Below, one piece after another: positions 10,091-20,340 of a stretch of DNA of 64,000 nucleotides. The notes under the pieces are model-generated. The model made no database searches and was not told where the DNA came from. It worked only from the letters and a program-made list of their open reading frames with translations. The stretch is from NCBI GenBank assembly GCA_037576215.1, contig JBANDB010000001.1, forward strand, positions 744,001 through 808,000. The letters are read 5' to 3'. The position numbers were made by a program, and so were the translations under genes. This DNA comes from Armillaria gallica (lineage: Eukaryota; Basidiomycota; Agaricomycetes; Agaricales; Physalacriaceae). Within the stretch, counting starts at the first letter, position 1, and every line of letters begins with the position of its first letter.

Positions 10091-11979
10091 CTAGGATTGA
10101 TAGCCAGGTTTCTCAAGGCTGCCGCAGTGAAGGCTCTTCCAAGTTTCCTGAACCTTAAAAGTTTCTACATCAGACACACCCATCCGTTCCAATAAAGTCA
10201 TTTCCGTGTCATTCATTATCGCTTCTTCCATGGCTTCCGCTGCAAAGTGCCTTTCAAAACTGGCCATTTCTTCCTCCATTAATACTTCCGCTGCCTTTGA
10301 AGAAGGCTTGTGGTGCCAAACCAGATCTTCCAACCCAGGAATAATGTCGTCCACATCGTCGTACATCTCCAACTGAGCCATTGACAGTTTAATGTTCTTG
10401 TATAACGGATTATTCTGCAAAAGCCAAACCTTGTTCTTCCTAATTGTGTACATCGTTTCAAGCAAGAACATATTGGCTGCTTTGGCCCAACAAACACTAC
10501 ACTTAATAAACCATTAATATCTTGTGGGGTTTGTGCAAGACTGTCGCAGTGGACGCCAAGTTTTAATCGTGAGCGCAAACATCTCCATAGAAAACTCGAG
10601 GCTGATCCAGGTCTGAACTCCCATATAATCTGCTCACCTGAATGGTACACCAATACACAGCGCAAACCATACATTCCTCCACCCAAGTTAAGTCTTGAAA
10701 CTCTTCAGGAAGAGTACCCCGAAAAAGGTGATTTCTTAAGGCATACTTTGGAAGCAAACCAGATTCAAGCCTCGCCTCACATTGGGTACACACAGTCAAA
10801 AATCCGTCCACCCATTCATGCGGATCTAAAATGTACGAACCGAGAACCGAATGATCTATCGGATCCACGACAACATCTCCATCTCTGATTCACAACAAGT
10901 CGAAATTCAACCTCTCAGAGAAGTCCTTGAGGTCTTCTTCCGAGTAACAATGACTCACTAATGGCTGTCCACAGCATAAATCACGAGAACATACCAAGAA
11001 AGTCTGGCACCTAGTCCATTTCATGCCTTCCCGAAACCTTCTACAGCTATTTAACTTTGTATCAAAAGACACGGGCTGTGGCCAATCCCTGCAAATTTTA
11101 CTAAAAATGGTCAGACGATTGAGCAGCGATTTGCATGCGCCGATGAATTCGAGGGTCACATCGTTGTCCTACACATTTGCACATCCTCATCGGAGGGAGA
11201 ACAGACGCACAGAAATCTCTGCCGAACTCGTAGTCCATCACATCACAAAGACCCAGATCAGACACCAGATCAACGTTCGCTTTGTAGCAGTTCAAGATTT
11301 TGCCCACGATTTGAAGTGGCACTTCGAACAGTTCAGCCCACCGATCCAGCATCGAATATCTAAGGGCCTCAATCATTTCATGCCTCAGTGCAGATAATAA
11401 ACACTTTCTCCTCGTAAAGTGCAACAATTGAAGAAACTTCTGCAATCTCAGGTACGCAATTCATCAGAGTCGCGATCCGAATAAATGTGGGTCAAACACT
11501 GTCTCAACATCCCCGAAGACTTCAGTGGTTATTTTCACAGTTGAACAATGATAACGATTACCACGCTGAGGACAAACCATCACAGGAAATAAAATATCGC
11601 TACACCGACGTCCACAAATGGCCTGTATATGGTCAACCCTTGTGTGCAAGATCGGATTCTCCTTGAGCGCGATATCAGCAGCAAAACACAGAAAGTTATC
11701 CACAACTGTGTCAATAACAGATTTTCGAGAACACACCTTCCGCGGAATCAACATACTACTACGGATCGCTCGAACACTAATACCAAGTTCGAATCCATCT
11801 TCTAACTCTTCTTGTGAAAGGTACAACCAAGCAGGATTGCACTGAGCAGTACTACCGCTGTACAGTGCGGGGTGAAACTGCTCCGATTCAACAGCACTCC
11901 CAGTGAGAACCACATGAGCATCTAAAACGGGATCTTCGATAATAAAAAATCCTTTGACATACACCATGCGAGAATGCAC
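10091..11979 (-). pseudogene. Helitron N-terminal (DUF6570-like) protein, broken
   Basis: Minus-strand pieces in several frames make up one decayed gene: 11,979-11,464 (171 codons), about 11,445-11,101, 11,159-10,890, 10,868-10,563 and 10,471-10,091. The fourth carries CTQCEARLESGLLPKYALRN and LPEEFQDLTWVEE, then LYGSSDLDQPRVF and CAHD; another frame holds LLSVVFVGP. This string of motifs is that of the DUF6570 / Helitron-like N-terminal region common in basidiomycete Helitrons. The last piece is acidic and ends in a stop. At least three frameshifts separate the parts. The Rep and helicase domains that should follow are missing, so the element was truncated or captured before or after insertion. 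Confidence 0.65.
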
Positions 11980-12508
11980 CCAGTTTGCATATCATCTGAA
12001 ACAGCACTCCAACCAAAAACAAACACCGAGCGCAAACATCAATAGCGTGCCGAGCACGAATCTCAAATGAAGCGGATCTAAATACAATCGTTAGTGGTTG
12101 TATTCAAAGCAGTAGCAAGCACGACAAACCGGCAGGTCCACAGGTACACACAAACTGCTGCCAGTGTCAAAACAATAACGGGTATTCGTGCTCGATAAGC
12201 AGCTCCTCACTTTGGCCCAGCTTTATATCAACGCATACAAGATGGCTGAAACACTTTCAGACACATATATAAGACATCGGGTAGAATCGACGCCAATTAC
12301 CCTAGCGGATGAAACAGTGTTACCAACGGGAAAAACGTTGAGTAAGACCCACAATGTCAGACATCGGGAAAAAGAGGGATAAATTGTTGATGGCAGAAGG
12401 TGTTGCACGCAAACACAAACAGGCACCAAATAGCCCCTGCATACACTCTACAGTGGGCAAACGGTCGGTTTCGGGTTGACAAAGCCCTCCCTTCTCCTCA
12501 CTGCGTTC

Positions 12509-12523
12509 GGAAAGAATCGGGGA
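12509..12523. repeat. Helitron 5'-terminal inverted repeat
   Basis: GGAAAGAATCGGGGA on the plus strand, i.e. the 5' terminus TCCCC... on the element's coding strand. It pairs with 9,621-9,635. Confidence 0.85.
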
Positions 12524-13243
12524 GACCCAACACGATTTTACAGCTATCTGCATACAGCTTGCCAACAGTCAAGGACATTTCCATGGATGATGAAAGAATG
12601 CTGGGACTTCGTCATAAACAAGGTTTGGGGGGACTTTGAGCACACAGAAAGGGTCTCCGAGACCACCAAAATAGCAAAGTAGCATGACAAAGTCATTGAA
12701 ATCGCTCTCTTCTCTCGCGCAAAACACATGCGACTGTCACATGTTAGGCTTCAAGCAGCTATGCAAACAGCTGTAATATTCCACCGTGACCTAGGTACAA
12801 ACGTAGATCTAGTCTGCCAAATTTTGCACAACTAGTAGAATCATTTGACGGATGGTCCGAGTCGGTTTATGGAAGATAAATAGATGCGCCCGAAATCCGA
12901 CTCGGAGCTTCGAAGTACTGATGATTCTATGGTAATGTTACTCGGCACTGATGGCGCTAACGAATTCCAGCGCCTGCTTTTTCTATAGACTATCCCCGTT
13001 TAAAGTATGGTCGCAAAATGAAGAAGGAAGTATTATATAGTAAGCTTTATTAAGCTTCATGGCGCTAGAAGTCAGGCTCTCAGGGTTGCTGAAATCTAGA
13101 TATCATCTCATGCACTGAATCGCGTATGCGTACAGAGCCTCAAGCCTTGAAACAACGGGTTCTGACTGGTCCCAAGTCCTATATATATACAGAGATCGCC
13201 GGTCATACCATCCCAATTCGTGTCCTTGATCGTCCAACATAAG
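12524..13243. repeat. P segment continues after the Helitron
   Basis: Homologous to 30,868-31,590 and 46,780-47,455. It contains short frames only; none is conserved well enough between units to call a gene. Confidence 0.4.
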
Positions 13244-13792
13244 ATAGATAGATAGATAACCGGACAAGGTCCCAAAAAGGAACGCCGGGTTTCTGTGCCG
13301 CCACCGAATGTATCACAGACCACATTCATGCCGCTGTGATACCCTCAGTTGCCAGCCAAGGACGTCTCACGGATTTGAAGTGATGTAGGGACAAACGAAT
13401 AAGTAAATACAAAAAGAAGCCGATGCAGCAGGCGTACACGACGTCAGCCCGCAAAACAGTCAGCAGAATGAAAGACACATTCATAAGCGTACCCCAGACG
13501 ATCGAGAGAGCAGACCCCTGCGAGGCTGGTTGATGGAGAACAAACGAGAGACAACGCTGGTTGGCACCCAGACTTCGAGAGCACGGAACACGGAACACAC
13601 AGAGGAAACAACACAGAGGCTCATGGCCACGAATCCTGCCAACAATCAAGAGATATCCGTAATCAGGACGGGGCCATTATACAAACTCCCGCCCAAGAGC
13701 ACAAGAAAAGGAAAGAGGAGCCCGAAGAACGGTGACTCGTGAGGATGATGGTGGGAAAAGTACGCTTTTTTATTTTTATTTTTATTTTTTAG
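13244..13792. mobile_element. 549-bp insert between GATA repeat and T-rich tail
   Basis: Absent from the matching sites at about 31,593 and 47,452. The insert begins (ATAG)n at 13,244 and ends TATTTTTATTTTTATTTTTTAG. The joint sequence is AAG on both sides, which could be a 3-bp duplication or chance. A minus-strand frame of 107 codons (13,326-13,649) with a hydrophobic stretch is inside; I do not recognise it. The simple-repeat end fits a retroposon tail, but no tRNA-like head or reverse transcriptase is visible. Confidence 0.5.
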
Positions 13793-14179
13793 AAGTTTCT
13801 CAATTTGCCTTTTCCTTTCTTCATCATGGCTTCTGTTCATCCGGCTTTCTGGTAACTGCAAGCGCTTCATTTCACACGAATGGTTTCGCGATCCTCGTGA
13901 ACCAGTTCTTCCTGAGCGAAGAGCTCGCTACAGTGGACGAGTCATCAAGACGAACATGAATGAAAGAGATTTCGTTCTATCGATGAAATAAAGAGACTCG
14001 GATCTGCTGATATAAACCCGAACTAGTCTGACGAGGCCGTGTAGTTCACTTCGCAATATCAAAAGGCGCCCCTCAAGCGAATGACGCGCGTCTTTTTCAA
14101 TGTGGTATTCGAACATTGAAATGAATTGCGATTTTTATAACATACATCCATGTGACGATACCGAAGACGGCATCCGATA
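13793..14179. repeat. P segment, short non-coding stretch
   Basis: Homologous to 31,595-31,970. No gene is seen. Confidence 0.35.
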
Positions 14180-14685
14180 CTATACTGCAGAATCTTCCGA
14201 CAAGTCGCCGCGAAAGCGGTACGTACACGTACAAATCAGATCACAATGCATGCATACGAACCACCCCAGGAGAATAACGAACGTCGGACCAAAACGGATC
14301 CGTGAACAGAAAGCAGATAGTTTTGCCCAGGTCAGTGGTTTTAAAAATTGTGATGACGACATACTACACACCCGCCAATGTCATGTAGAAACCACAAGAA
14401 GAAGGATCAGACGAAAAGACCCGCAGCAAGTTCTGTAACTTCCCTGAATCCGACTGTACTAAAGCATTGAAAATCGACTGGGATGGAGTCAGGGGATGGA
14501 ATCTTTGGGTGAGGTTGGCTCAGATAGTATGACTGTAGAAGGTAGAAACTGGGGATTGTGGAGACGAGAACCACGACACCGCGATTTGAGGGTTGAATCC
14601 TTGCCCAGGATGACCAGCACACGCGCCGTGAATGACAGTCCAGTCTTGTTATAGTAGTGGATCCGGCGTGGCGGTGGAACAGCAA
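14180..14685 (-). pseudogene. Conserved minus-strand exon-like pieces, unrecognised
   Basis: Minus-strand peptides LTWAKLSAFCSRIRFGPTFV and a hydrophobic ILLGWFVCM recur in unit 2 (31,974-32,171) and unit 3 (47,821-48,063), and a second piece with VILGKDSTLKSRCRGSRLHN recurs in units 2 and 3. The pattern suggests a decayed membrane-protein gene. No complete frame can be built. Confidence 0.3.
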
Positions 14686-14800
14686 TGGCTAGAGATTAGA
14701 CCACAGCCTTGTCCCATAATTCGGGTGTGCCTGGGTTTTTCCAGAGACTAGACTATGATATCAGAACAAAGGTGCCAACCTTCCCCTGATATAACGACGG

Positions 14801-15354
14801 GTCCTAGATCGCGCGTAGCGTCTGCTTGGCTTCGATGACTGGCGTCTCCTCAGGAAGATTGGAGGAGGTAATCGAGAACTTCTTTGAGGTGGAGCTGGCT
14901 CCATCCAAATGGCGTACACTGAATGATAAAAAACATCCCAGCGGCTCTTTGACATTTCCATCAACGGGGAAGCCAGTGTTCTGCACCGAGGCAAGCGTGA
15001 TCTTGTCTGACCAATCGCAGAAACAACGCCGGTTCAATATCCACGGGATACATTATCCCCTCCTTGGATGATGTTCATTCTATTACAGCCGTCCCGTGTA
15101 CGAAATTGCTGATGGGGATAGTTGGATGCCGTGCTGAGAGGGTGACACATGGAAGAATGCTCATATTGAGTGAGAATCAGTGTACCGTTTGTAACGTTAG
15201 ATAAGGATCGACCGAAACGATAGCTGAGAAATGTGCCAAGAGACAGTCTGAATGTTCGGGATGTGGGCTTCAACCGCACTGAGCAATGTCCTTGATCGAT
15301 GAGCGGTATGGAACCGGAGACGATAGCTGCCATCGTCATGAATGCAGTCGGTAG
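14801..15354 (-). pseudogene. Conserved minus-strand gene fragment, unrecognised
   Basis: Reading the minus strand, one piece has FMTMAAIVSGSIPLIDQGHC, then FRLSLGTFLSYRFGRSLSN and TLILTQYEHSSMCHPLS; after a gap with a possible intron a second has TLASVQNTGFPVDGNVKEP and ends PVIEAKQTLRAI before a stop. Units 2 (32,801-33,344) and 3 (48,490-49,026) carry the same pieces, with mostly conservative changes in the first. The first piece could be membrane-associated. Family unknown to me; a start codon and upstream exons were not found. Confidence 0.4.
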
Positions 15355-15769
15355 ATAACGATAACCTCGCTCCCTAGGGTTGTTCTACCAGTTCTCATGG
15401 GACAGGTTTGATGTCCAGGACATTGAAGAGACCTCATGCAATTTGCCACTAAATTGCAACGATCGACCTACGGCAATCAGCTCGGGACTAGCAGAGCAGA
15501 ACATACAAGACATACATTGTTCATGAATGGGGCTCATCTTTTGTACAAAATTCAGCGGCAGTGGTTACCAATTTCTGCTGAATGGAGGCTTTGGACGCGC
15601 AGATGCGGAGGATTTCAGGCGCTCCTCAAGCCTCGCTCCATCTTGTATAAAGCATAATATTAATACTATTCCTGTGGAATCGCCAATGGAACCGGGACGA
15701 TTAGGTGTCGGGCTGCGAGCACAGTAATGAACGCAAATTTCTGACCGGAACCGTTACGTGCGTATGGAG

Positions 15770-16531
15770 CCAGAGAAATCGTCAAAGGTCGTACCGAAAT
15801 GAAAGTTCGGACCTTGGTATGGAGACAGGTGTAAGACTTTGGAGGTGAGCGGACACGAGTCCTTGGGGTTCACGCGTGCCCACTGCCCAGTAGATGAAGG
15901 CGACCATCGTGGAGTAACACATGTCCCGTAACCAGCACAGTGAATCGGGCGCACGCAATTTTGTGCGGAGACCTTGTATTTGATAAGGAAACTGCGATGT
16001 GTGAAAATAGCTATATTCGGTCCTCACTAGCACTTCCGATAAAGCTGTTACAGTAAGTGAGTGTTGTAATCTCGCCATGAAATATATGCCCCAATCACTT
16101 TGTGCCACTGTTGTTTCGCGGATTTGTTCATCATCAGTAGTCCAGACTGGTAATGTTCTACCCTGTGTGACGACATGGCATCCCCTCACTCGACGGAGAC
16201 GCCCCGTGTTCTCCAACAGATAGCAGACAAGCAACAGAACCAGGTTCCGACGACGGTAGAGTTTCCAACCCCTTGATACTTCCTGTTTGCACAATGATTC
16301 ATGAGACTTGGATGGTGCGCATGAAATGGGAAAATACGCGCCTGTTGCGAGATGACAGTATGATATACGGTCAGAACACCATAGTTGTACTATGCAGGTC
16401 TCGACGACGTCTGGTTCTCCAACACCCTCTGCGAGTCGCAGCCTGGATAGCCGCCGAGCTTCATTAGCATTGCACAGTACATCGACTCCGAGAAAGACCA
16501 TGTGCAATGAAATGGCTGGCAAGTTTCGGAG
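15770..16531. mobile_element. 762-bp insertion carrying an R segment
   Basis: In unit 3 the flanks 'gtatggag' and 'gatg.cgcgg' are adjacent (near 49,318); here they are separated by 762 bp, with GGAG on both sides as a possible 4-bp target duplication. The inside, from about 16,020, is homologous to 19,780-20,220, i.e. to the R segment that precedes HNH promoters. It may be a transposed or gene-converted block rather than a self-contained element. A 282-codon minus-strand frame (15,782-16,630) runs across it but is not conserved elsewhere. Confidence 0.4.
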
Positions 16532-16643
16532 GATGTGGCGGCAGTGAAGGAAGTGTTGCTTAAAAAAGATGAGTTGTACGCAATTGGGAAAGGACCTGGA
16601 TAGGCCGTATGAACGGAGTGGTCCTTGCATGGTGGCAATTCAC

Positions 16644-17362
16644 CCAGCCAAACGGGGCGAAACAGTCCAACGGATCACTTGATGGGTATAAACTGTCCTC
16701 CCTTGATGTCCGGCGTTTTATCGAGATAGGCGATAGTCGTCTTGGATGATGGACATGGAGAGACGACGAGGCTAACGGTGGCAGCACCACGAGGGAGGCG
16801 TGGATAATCTGTGACATCGATTATTCAATTCGAGATGAGCCGGAGACGGACGTATGCGCACCTCGTAGACGCCCCCAGCATAGAGTGGTATCGCCCCTGA
16901 TGGAACTTTCAGCTTGAATGTTGACATGGATCCGGACATAGCACTGTTCTGTGACGCCTAGCATGTCCTTGAGAAGGGCGGCAAAAATGAAGTCGCGTAG
17001 TAGATTATGGAAACGGGAGAATAGCCTGGCTTCCACCATGGCCATCGAGCAATGTGCGCTTAGAGTCTGTCGCGCCCTATAAGCTGGTCTTCATTATGAG
17101 ATTCGTCGTCTGCGAGAGAAAAAACGGATACGCGCTTGTTCCTTCGCTTTCAACATCAAAGCCCTGCACAAGGCCGCAAGATTCCTCACGCTGCGGTATC
17201 AAGCGAACGTCAAGCGTGACGATAGATATTGTCAACGAGATAGTGCCATCCTGTACGCAGTCGTATCCATCCCGATTCTCGATTCCCGAGAGAAGTCAAA
17301 AAAAACGCGTTATTCAAGTGTCGACCAGAAAAAGTGATTTCTTTTTGATTGCGAAAGCAATA
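16644..17362 (+). pseudogene. HNH-like promoter and 5' relic
   Basis: CCCAGCCAAACGGGG and TATAAAC (16,687-16,693) head a block matching 33,907-34,650 and 49,437-50,240. The plus strand keeps MRFVVCERKNGYA and a following PSLSTSKPC stretch, as in the HNH units, but the HNH core is absent and the frame is broken before 17,362. Confidence 0.4.
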
Positions 17363-17438
17363 TGGACCCTCTCGGATTCGAACCGAGATTAACGGATTCG
17401 CTAATTGCGTAATAGTATGATTAAGCCAAAGGGCCCCA
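17363..17438 (-). pseudogene. tRNA-like relic, class 1, copy 2
   Basis: Acceptor strands GGGCCCT and AGGGTCC pair over 7 bp with one G-U; the T-arm CTCGGTTCGAATCCGAG is perfect and holds a consensus box B. The middle does not fold into proper D and anticodon arms. Confidence 0.6.
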
Positions 17439-19760
17439 CACAGTTGTTTCGTTTTCGCACCTTTTATTCAATGACGACTCGACCTGGTGCTAATCCCTTA
17501 CTACTGGTAAACTCATACCGGGTGCACTTTCCGTGTGCTTTTACATAGAAATACAGGGACTAGTACTGGTCCATTAGAGAGTCGACAAGCCTTACAGCAA
17601 ATAGAACATACACCAGAGATGAATAGACCGACGCACCCCGGGATACAACCTCGCGCTCCACATATTCTTTCTCCAAAACAGCAGCAAAGCCGTTATTATG
17701 CGCTGCCTAGATAATCCTCTCAGCACATCTAGGAGCCATAGTACCTCCTATTCCAAAGCTTGTTGCTTAGTGCTTCGACTATTCTCTCCATCATCTGAAG
17801 CGGTCCGTGGTCCAAAAGGAAGAAGCAATTGCACAGGTTTCAGGGGAAAGAACAACAGACTGGCATGGCCTTCGCTACTCCAGCCATGTCTAGGTGACCT
17901 CGCACGCATCATTACGCGGCATGATGCCACCTGCGCACATCATATACAAGAACTTTCCAAGACTATCGACCATCTTCGATATCCAAGCATACGAGATCAC
18001 CGGCATATGAGTGAATATGTTCTCCCAGAGCGACGGCTGATTGAAAGAGACCAACAAATGAGACGGTCAACATTTCAGGGTGACTACATTCAGAGGAAAC
18101 GGCGCGTCCGATCCTCAGGGAAGGCCGATCGAAGCCCTACCCACTGGAAGAAGGCAAGTCGTCAGAACGTATAGTCCCACACCCTGTCAGAACTCGGCGG
18201 ACGATGAAAGGAGTGGGGGAGCTTGATTATGTAATCTTGGCAAACTGGGGAGATCCATTGAGTCTCGTTTATAATACCAGGGTTGGTCGAGAATCTTACC
18301 TGCGGCACATGTTATATCGTTGTTTGAGGCGAAAGATACGCAATGCCTAGACCTTCTAGGCATAGAACGTCGTAGCTGGATAAGGTGCACCACACGGTCC
18401 ATATCTGGGAGTTCCGGAATTTCGGGTAGGCGCTGATTTCCCTCTGACCACGGGTTTGAGATTACGTTTGGGGAGAAATGCGGGATATGTGTCGGAGAAA
18501 AAGCATGTATGTGTGGGTGTCGTCTTACACGGTCGGAAGCTCTTCCCCGCTCCTCTCTCTGGTCATCCTCCTGTGAATCACAAGAAGGCGTAAATCGCCG
18601 TGTCCGTGAAGACGGTTCAAACGTTCATTCACCAGGAGGCAGTCCATCCTTCAAACCGCCCGCATCTTTGGTTTTCCTCCTAATCAACATCCGCGATAAG
18701 CTCGTTCTTCCGATCCGATGTCATCGCTATGCTGGCGCGGGTGAAGGACGAGAAGAGGGCAGAAGCTTCAACTACTGCATGGGGTTGAAGCGTCATCGCA
18801 CCGATGGGTATGAGCGCACGCTCAGAGAAGGTGGATCATGTCGAGGCAGGTAGAGTCGTCTGGGATGACAAGAAATGGAATGACGATGCTTCGTTAGGCC
18901 GGACGTCGACGTGAGAGTGAGGTAAAAGCATTCACAATGTAACGCCGGGTTCTGTTGAATGAGACCAAGTACGGTGTACTGGAGCTGACACATAGCGAGT
19001 GTGGTTTGGAACAAGTGTCATCGTTTTAGCTTAATACCCCCAAGAGCACTGTGGGCTATATCCTGGGCGAGTCATTCGGGGCACCACTTTACATGAAGGG
19101 ACATCCAATCCAATCGGAGCACTAGGACCTTCGATTTCTCGTTTCTATCTGCTTGACGTGTTGGTCAAAAAGAAGGCCGATAGTGAACCATCGGTGCTTT
19201 CTACTGCAGTACAATGAGTCGGGAATAGCCAGGTAGATATCTACCGACTCACCTCTGCGCTTCCGCCGAATTGTGAGACGTCGTCATCCCTCGTCGGTCA
19301 AAGTGCCGACGAGGACAAAGCGTCCGTTCCAAAAAGTATGTCCGTAATAACGATACGAGCGAATGCCAGCTTGAAAATAATCTCTCGGGCTTACGACAGC
19401 GGAGAGTGACGGGCTTTGGGGCAGCAGAAAATATTAGAAAGAGTGGACGTGGCTAGCTTGGGAGACGACCCTCGCACATAGTCATAGAGACCAGTAGTGG
19501 AGAAAAGACGTATCCTTTGTCGACCATGGAAACATGTGTGCAGTGGAATTTACGGGAGGGAAATCTTGACTTCTTAACTCCCTGAAGATGATGGTGCAAC
19601 CAATAGACGGGAGCAACTGAAGTAGGCGCGCGCCGTTCCTATTGCAAGGATCTAGTCGCATTGAAGAGGAATGCCATGTTGGAAACATCATTGATATTCA
19701 AGTAGCACAAGGCTCTAGTCGATGTGTCCCGTGGTTGCGTTAACTCCAGTGTGTGCTCCG
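17439..19760. repeat. Q segment, copy 1
   Basis: Homologous to 34,740-37,180, 41,780-43,400 and 50,310-52,540. Minus-strand peptides are shared between copies, such as ALIPIGAMTLQLYAVV in copy 3, matching broken frames elsewhere, which hints at a decayed gene. No intact frame or recognised domain is seen. Confidence 0.5.
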
Positions 19761-20340
19761 ATGAATTCGAGCCTCACTGGCACTTCTGATAAAGCCGATA
19801 TAACAAGTCAAGTGCCGTAATCTCGCCATGGAATGTATGCCCCACTCCCCTTGCGCCAGTGTTGTTTCGCGGATTTGTTCATCACCAGTAGTCCAGATCG
19901 GTAATAATCTGCCCTGAGTGACGACATCCCTTCCTGCTTTCAGCGGATGAGCGACGGAACCAGGTTCCGATGACGGTAGAGTTGCCGCTTCGTTGACAGT
20001 TTCTGTTTGCGCAACGATTCATGAGGCTTGGATAGCGGGCCGCATGAAATGGGAAAATACACACTTGTGGCGAGGTGGAAGTATTCAGAACACTAGTTGT
20101 AATACCGACGAGGTGCTTCTTCAAGACCCAACTGGATAGTCGCCGAGCTCCATTTGTCATTGAACGAGTGCATCGATTCCTAGAAATGAGATGACTGGCA
20201 AGCATTGGAGGCTACTAAGTGCCGGGCAAAGATGGAAGTGATGAAGCAAGTGTGGCTCGGAACGACGCGGAGAAGACGAATTGTACACAATCGCGAAGGG
20301 GTGTGGATGGCTAAGTGATCTTTGCCTGGTAGAGGTTCAC
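19761..20340. repeat. R segment before the unit 2 HNH promoter
   Basis: Matches 16,020-16,640 and, in its second half, 4,360-4,847. No gene is seen. Confidence 0.4.

Larger units (their letters stand above)
9595..12523 (-). mobile_element. Helitron-like element (Helitron2/Helentron architecture)
   Basis: Units 2 and 3 are continuous at the matching site (30,868 and 46,779), so this 2,929-bp block is an insertion. Read on the minus strand, it starts TCCCCGATTCTTTCC (12,523-12,509), has the inverse of that sequence near its 3' end (9,635-9,621), then a hairpin CGGCG-tgaaac-CGCCG (9,619-9,604), and stops 9 nt later. A 5' terminal repeat that pairs with a site just upstream of a 3' hairpin is the asymmetric terminal repeat layout described for Helitron2/Helentron elements. 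No target-site duplication is seen, as expected for rolling-circle insertion. The coding part is a broken N-terminal protein; no helicase is present, so the element is non-autonomous now. Confidence 0.8.
450..20340 (+). repeat. Unit 1 of a long direct repeat
   Basis: First of three long, diverged direct repeats. Order: HNH-like pseudogene (450-1,840), unrecognised segment (1,841-2,460), F-box relic (2,529-3,100), tRNA-like relics, P segment (about 5,600-17,340, with the cysteine-rich gene), Q segment (17,439-19,760). Length is inflated by private insertions at 9,595-12,523, 13,244-13,792 and 15,770-16,531. The right border is placed at the next HNH promoter copy; the true duplication borders need an alignment. 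Confidence 0.75.

Noticed and set aside
13244..13262. (GATA)n run as part of a CRISPR-like or satellite array
   Set aside because: Only about four repeats; a microsatellite at an insertion end. No spaced direct repeats are seen anywhere in the window.
15782..16630. A 282-codon minus-strand open frame, among the longest in the window
   Set aside because: It runs across an insertion border and through R-type repeat sequence, and no other copy of that sequence keeps it open. Probably chance.
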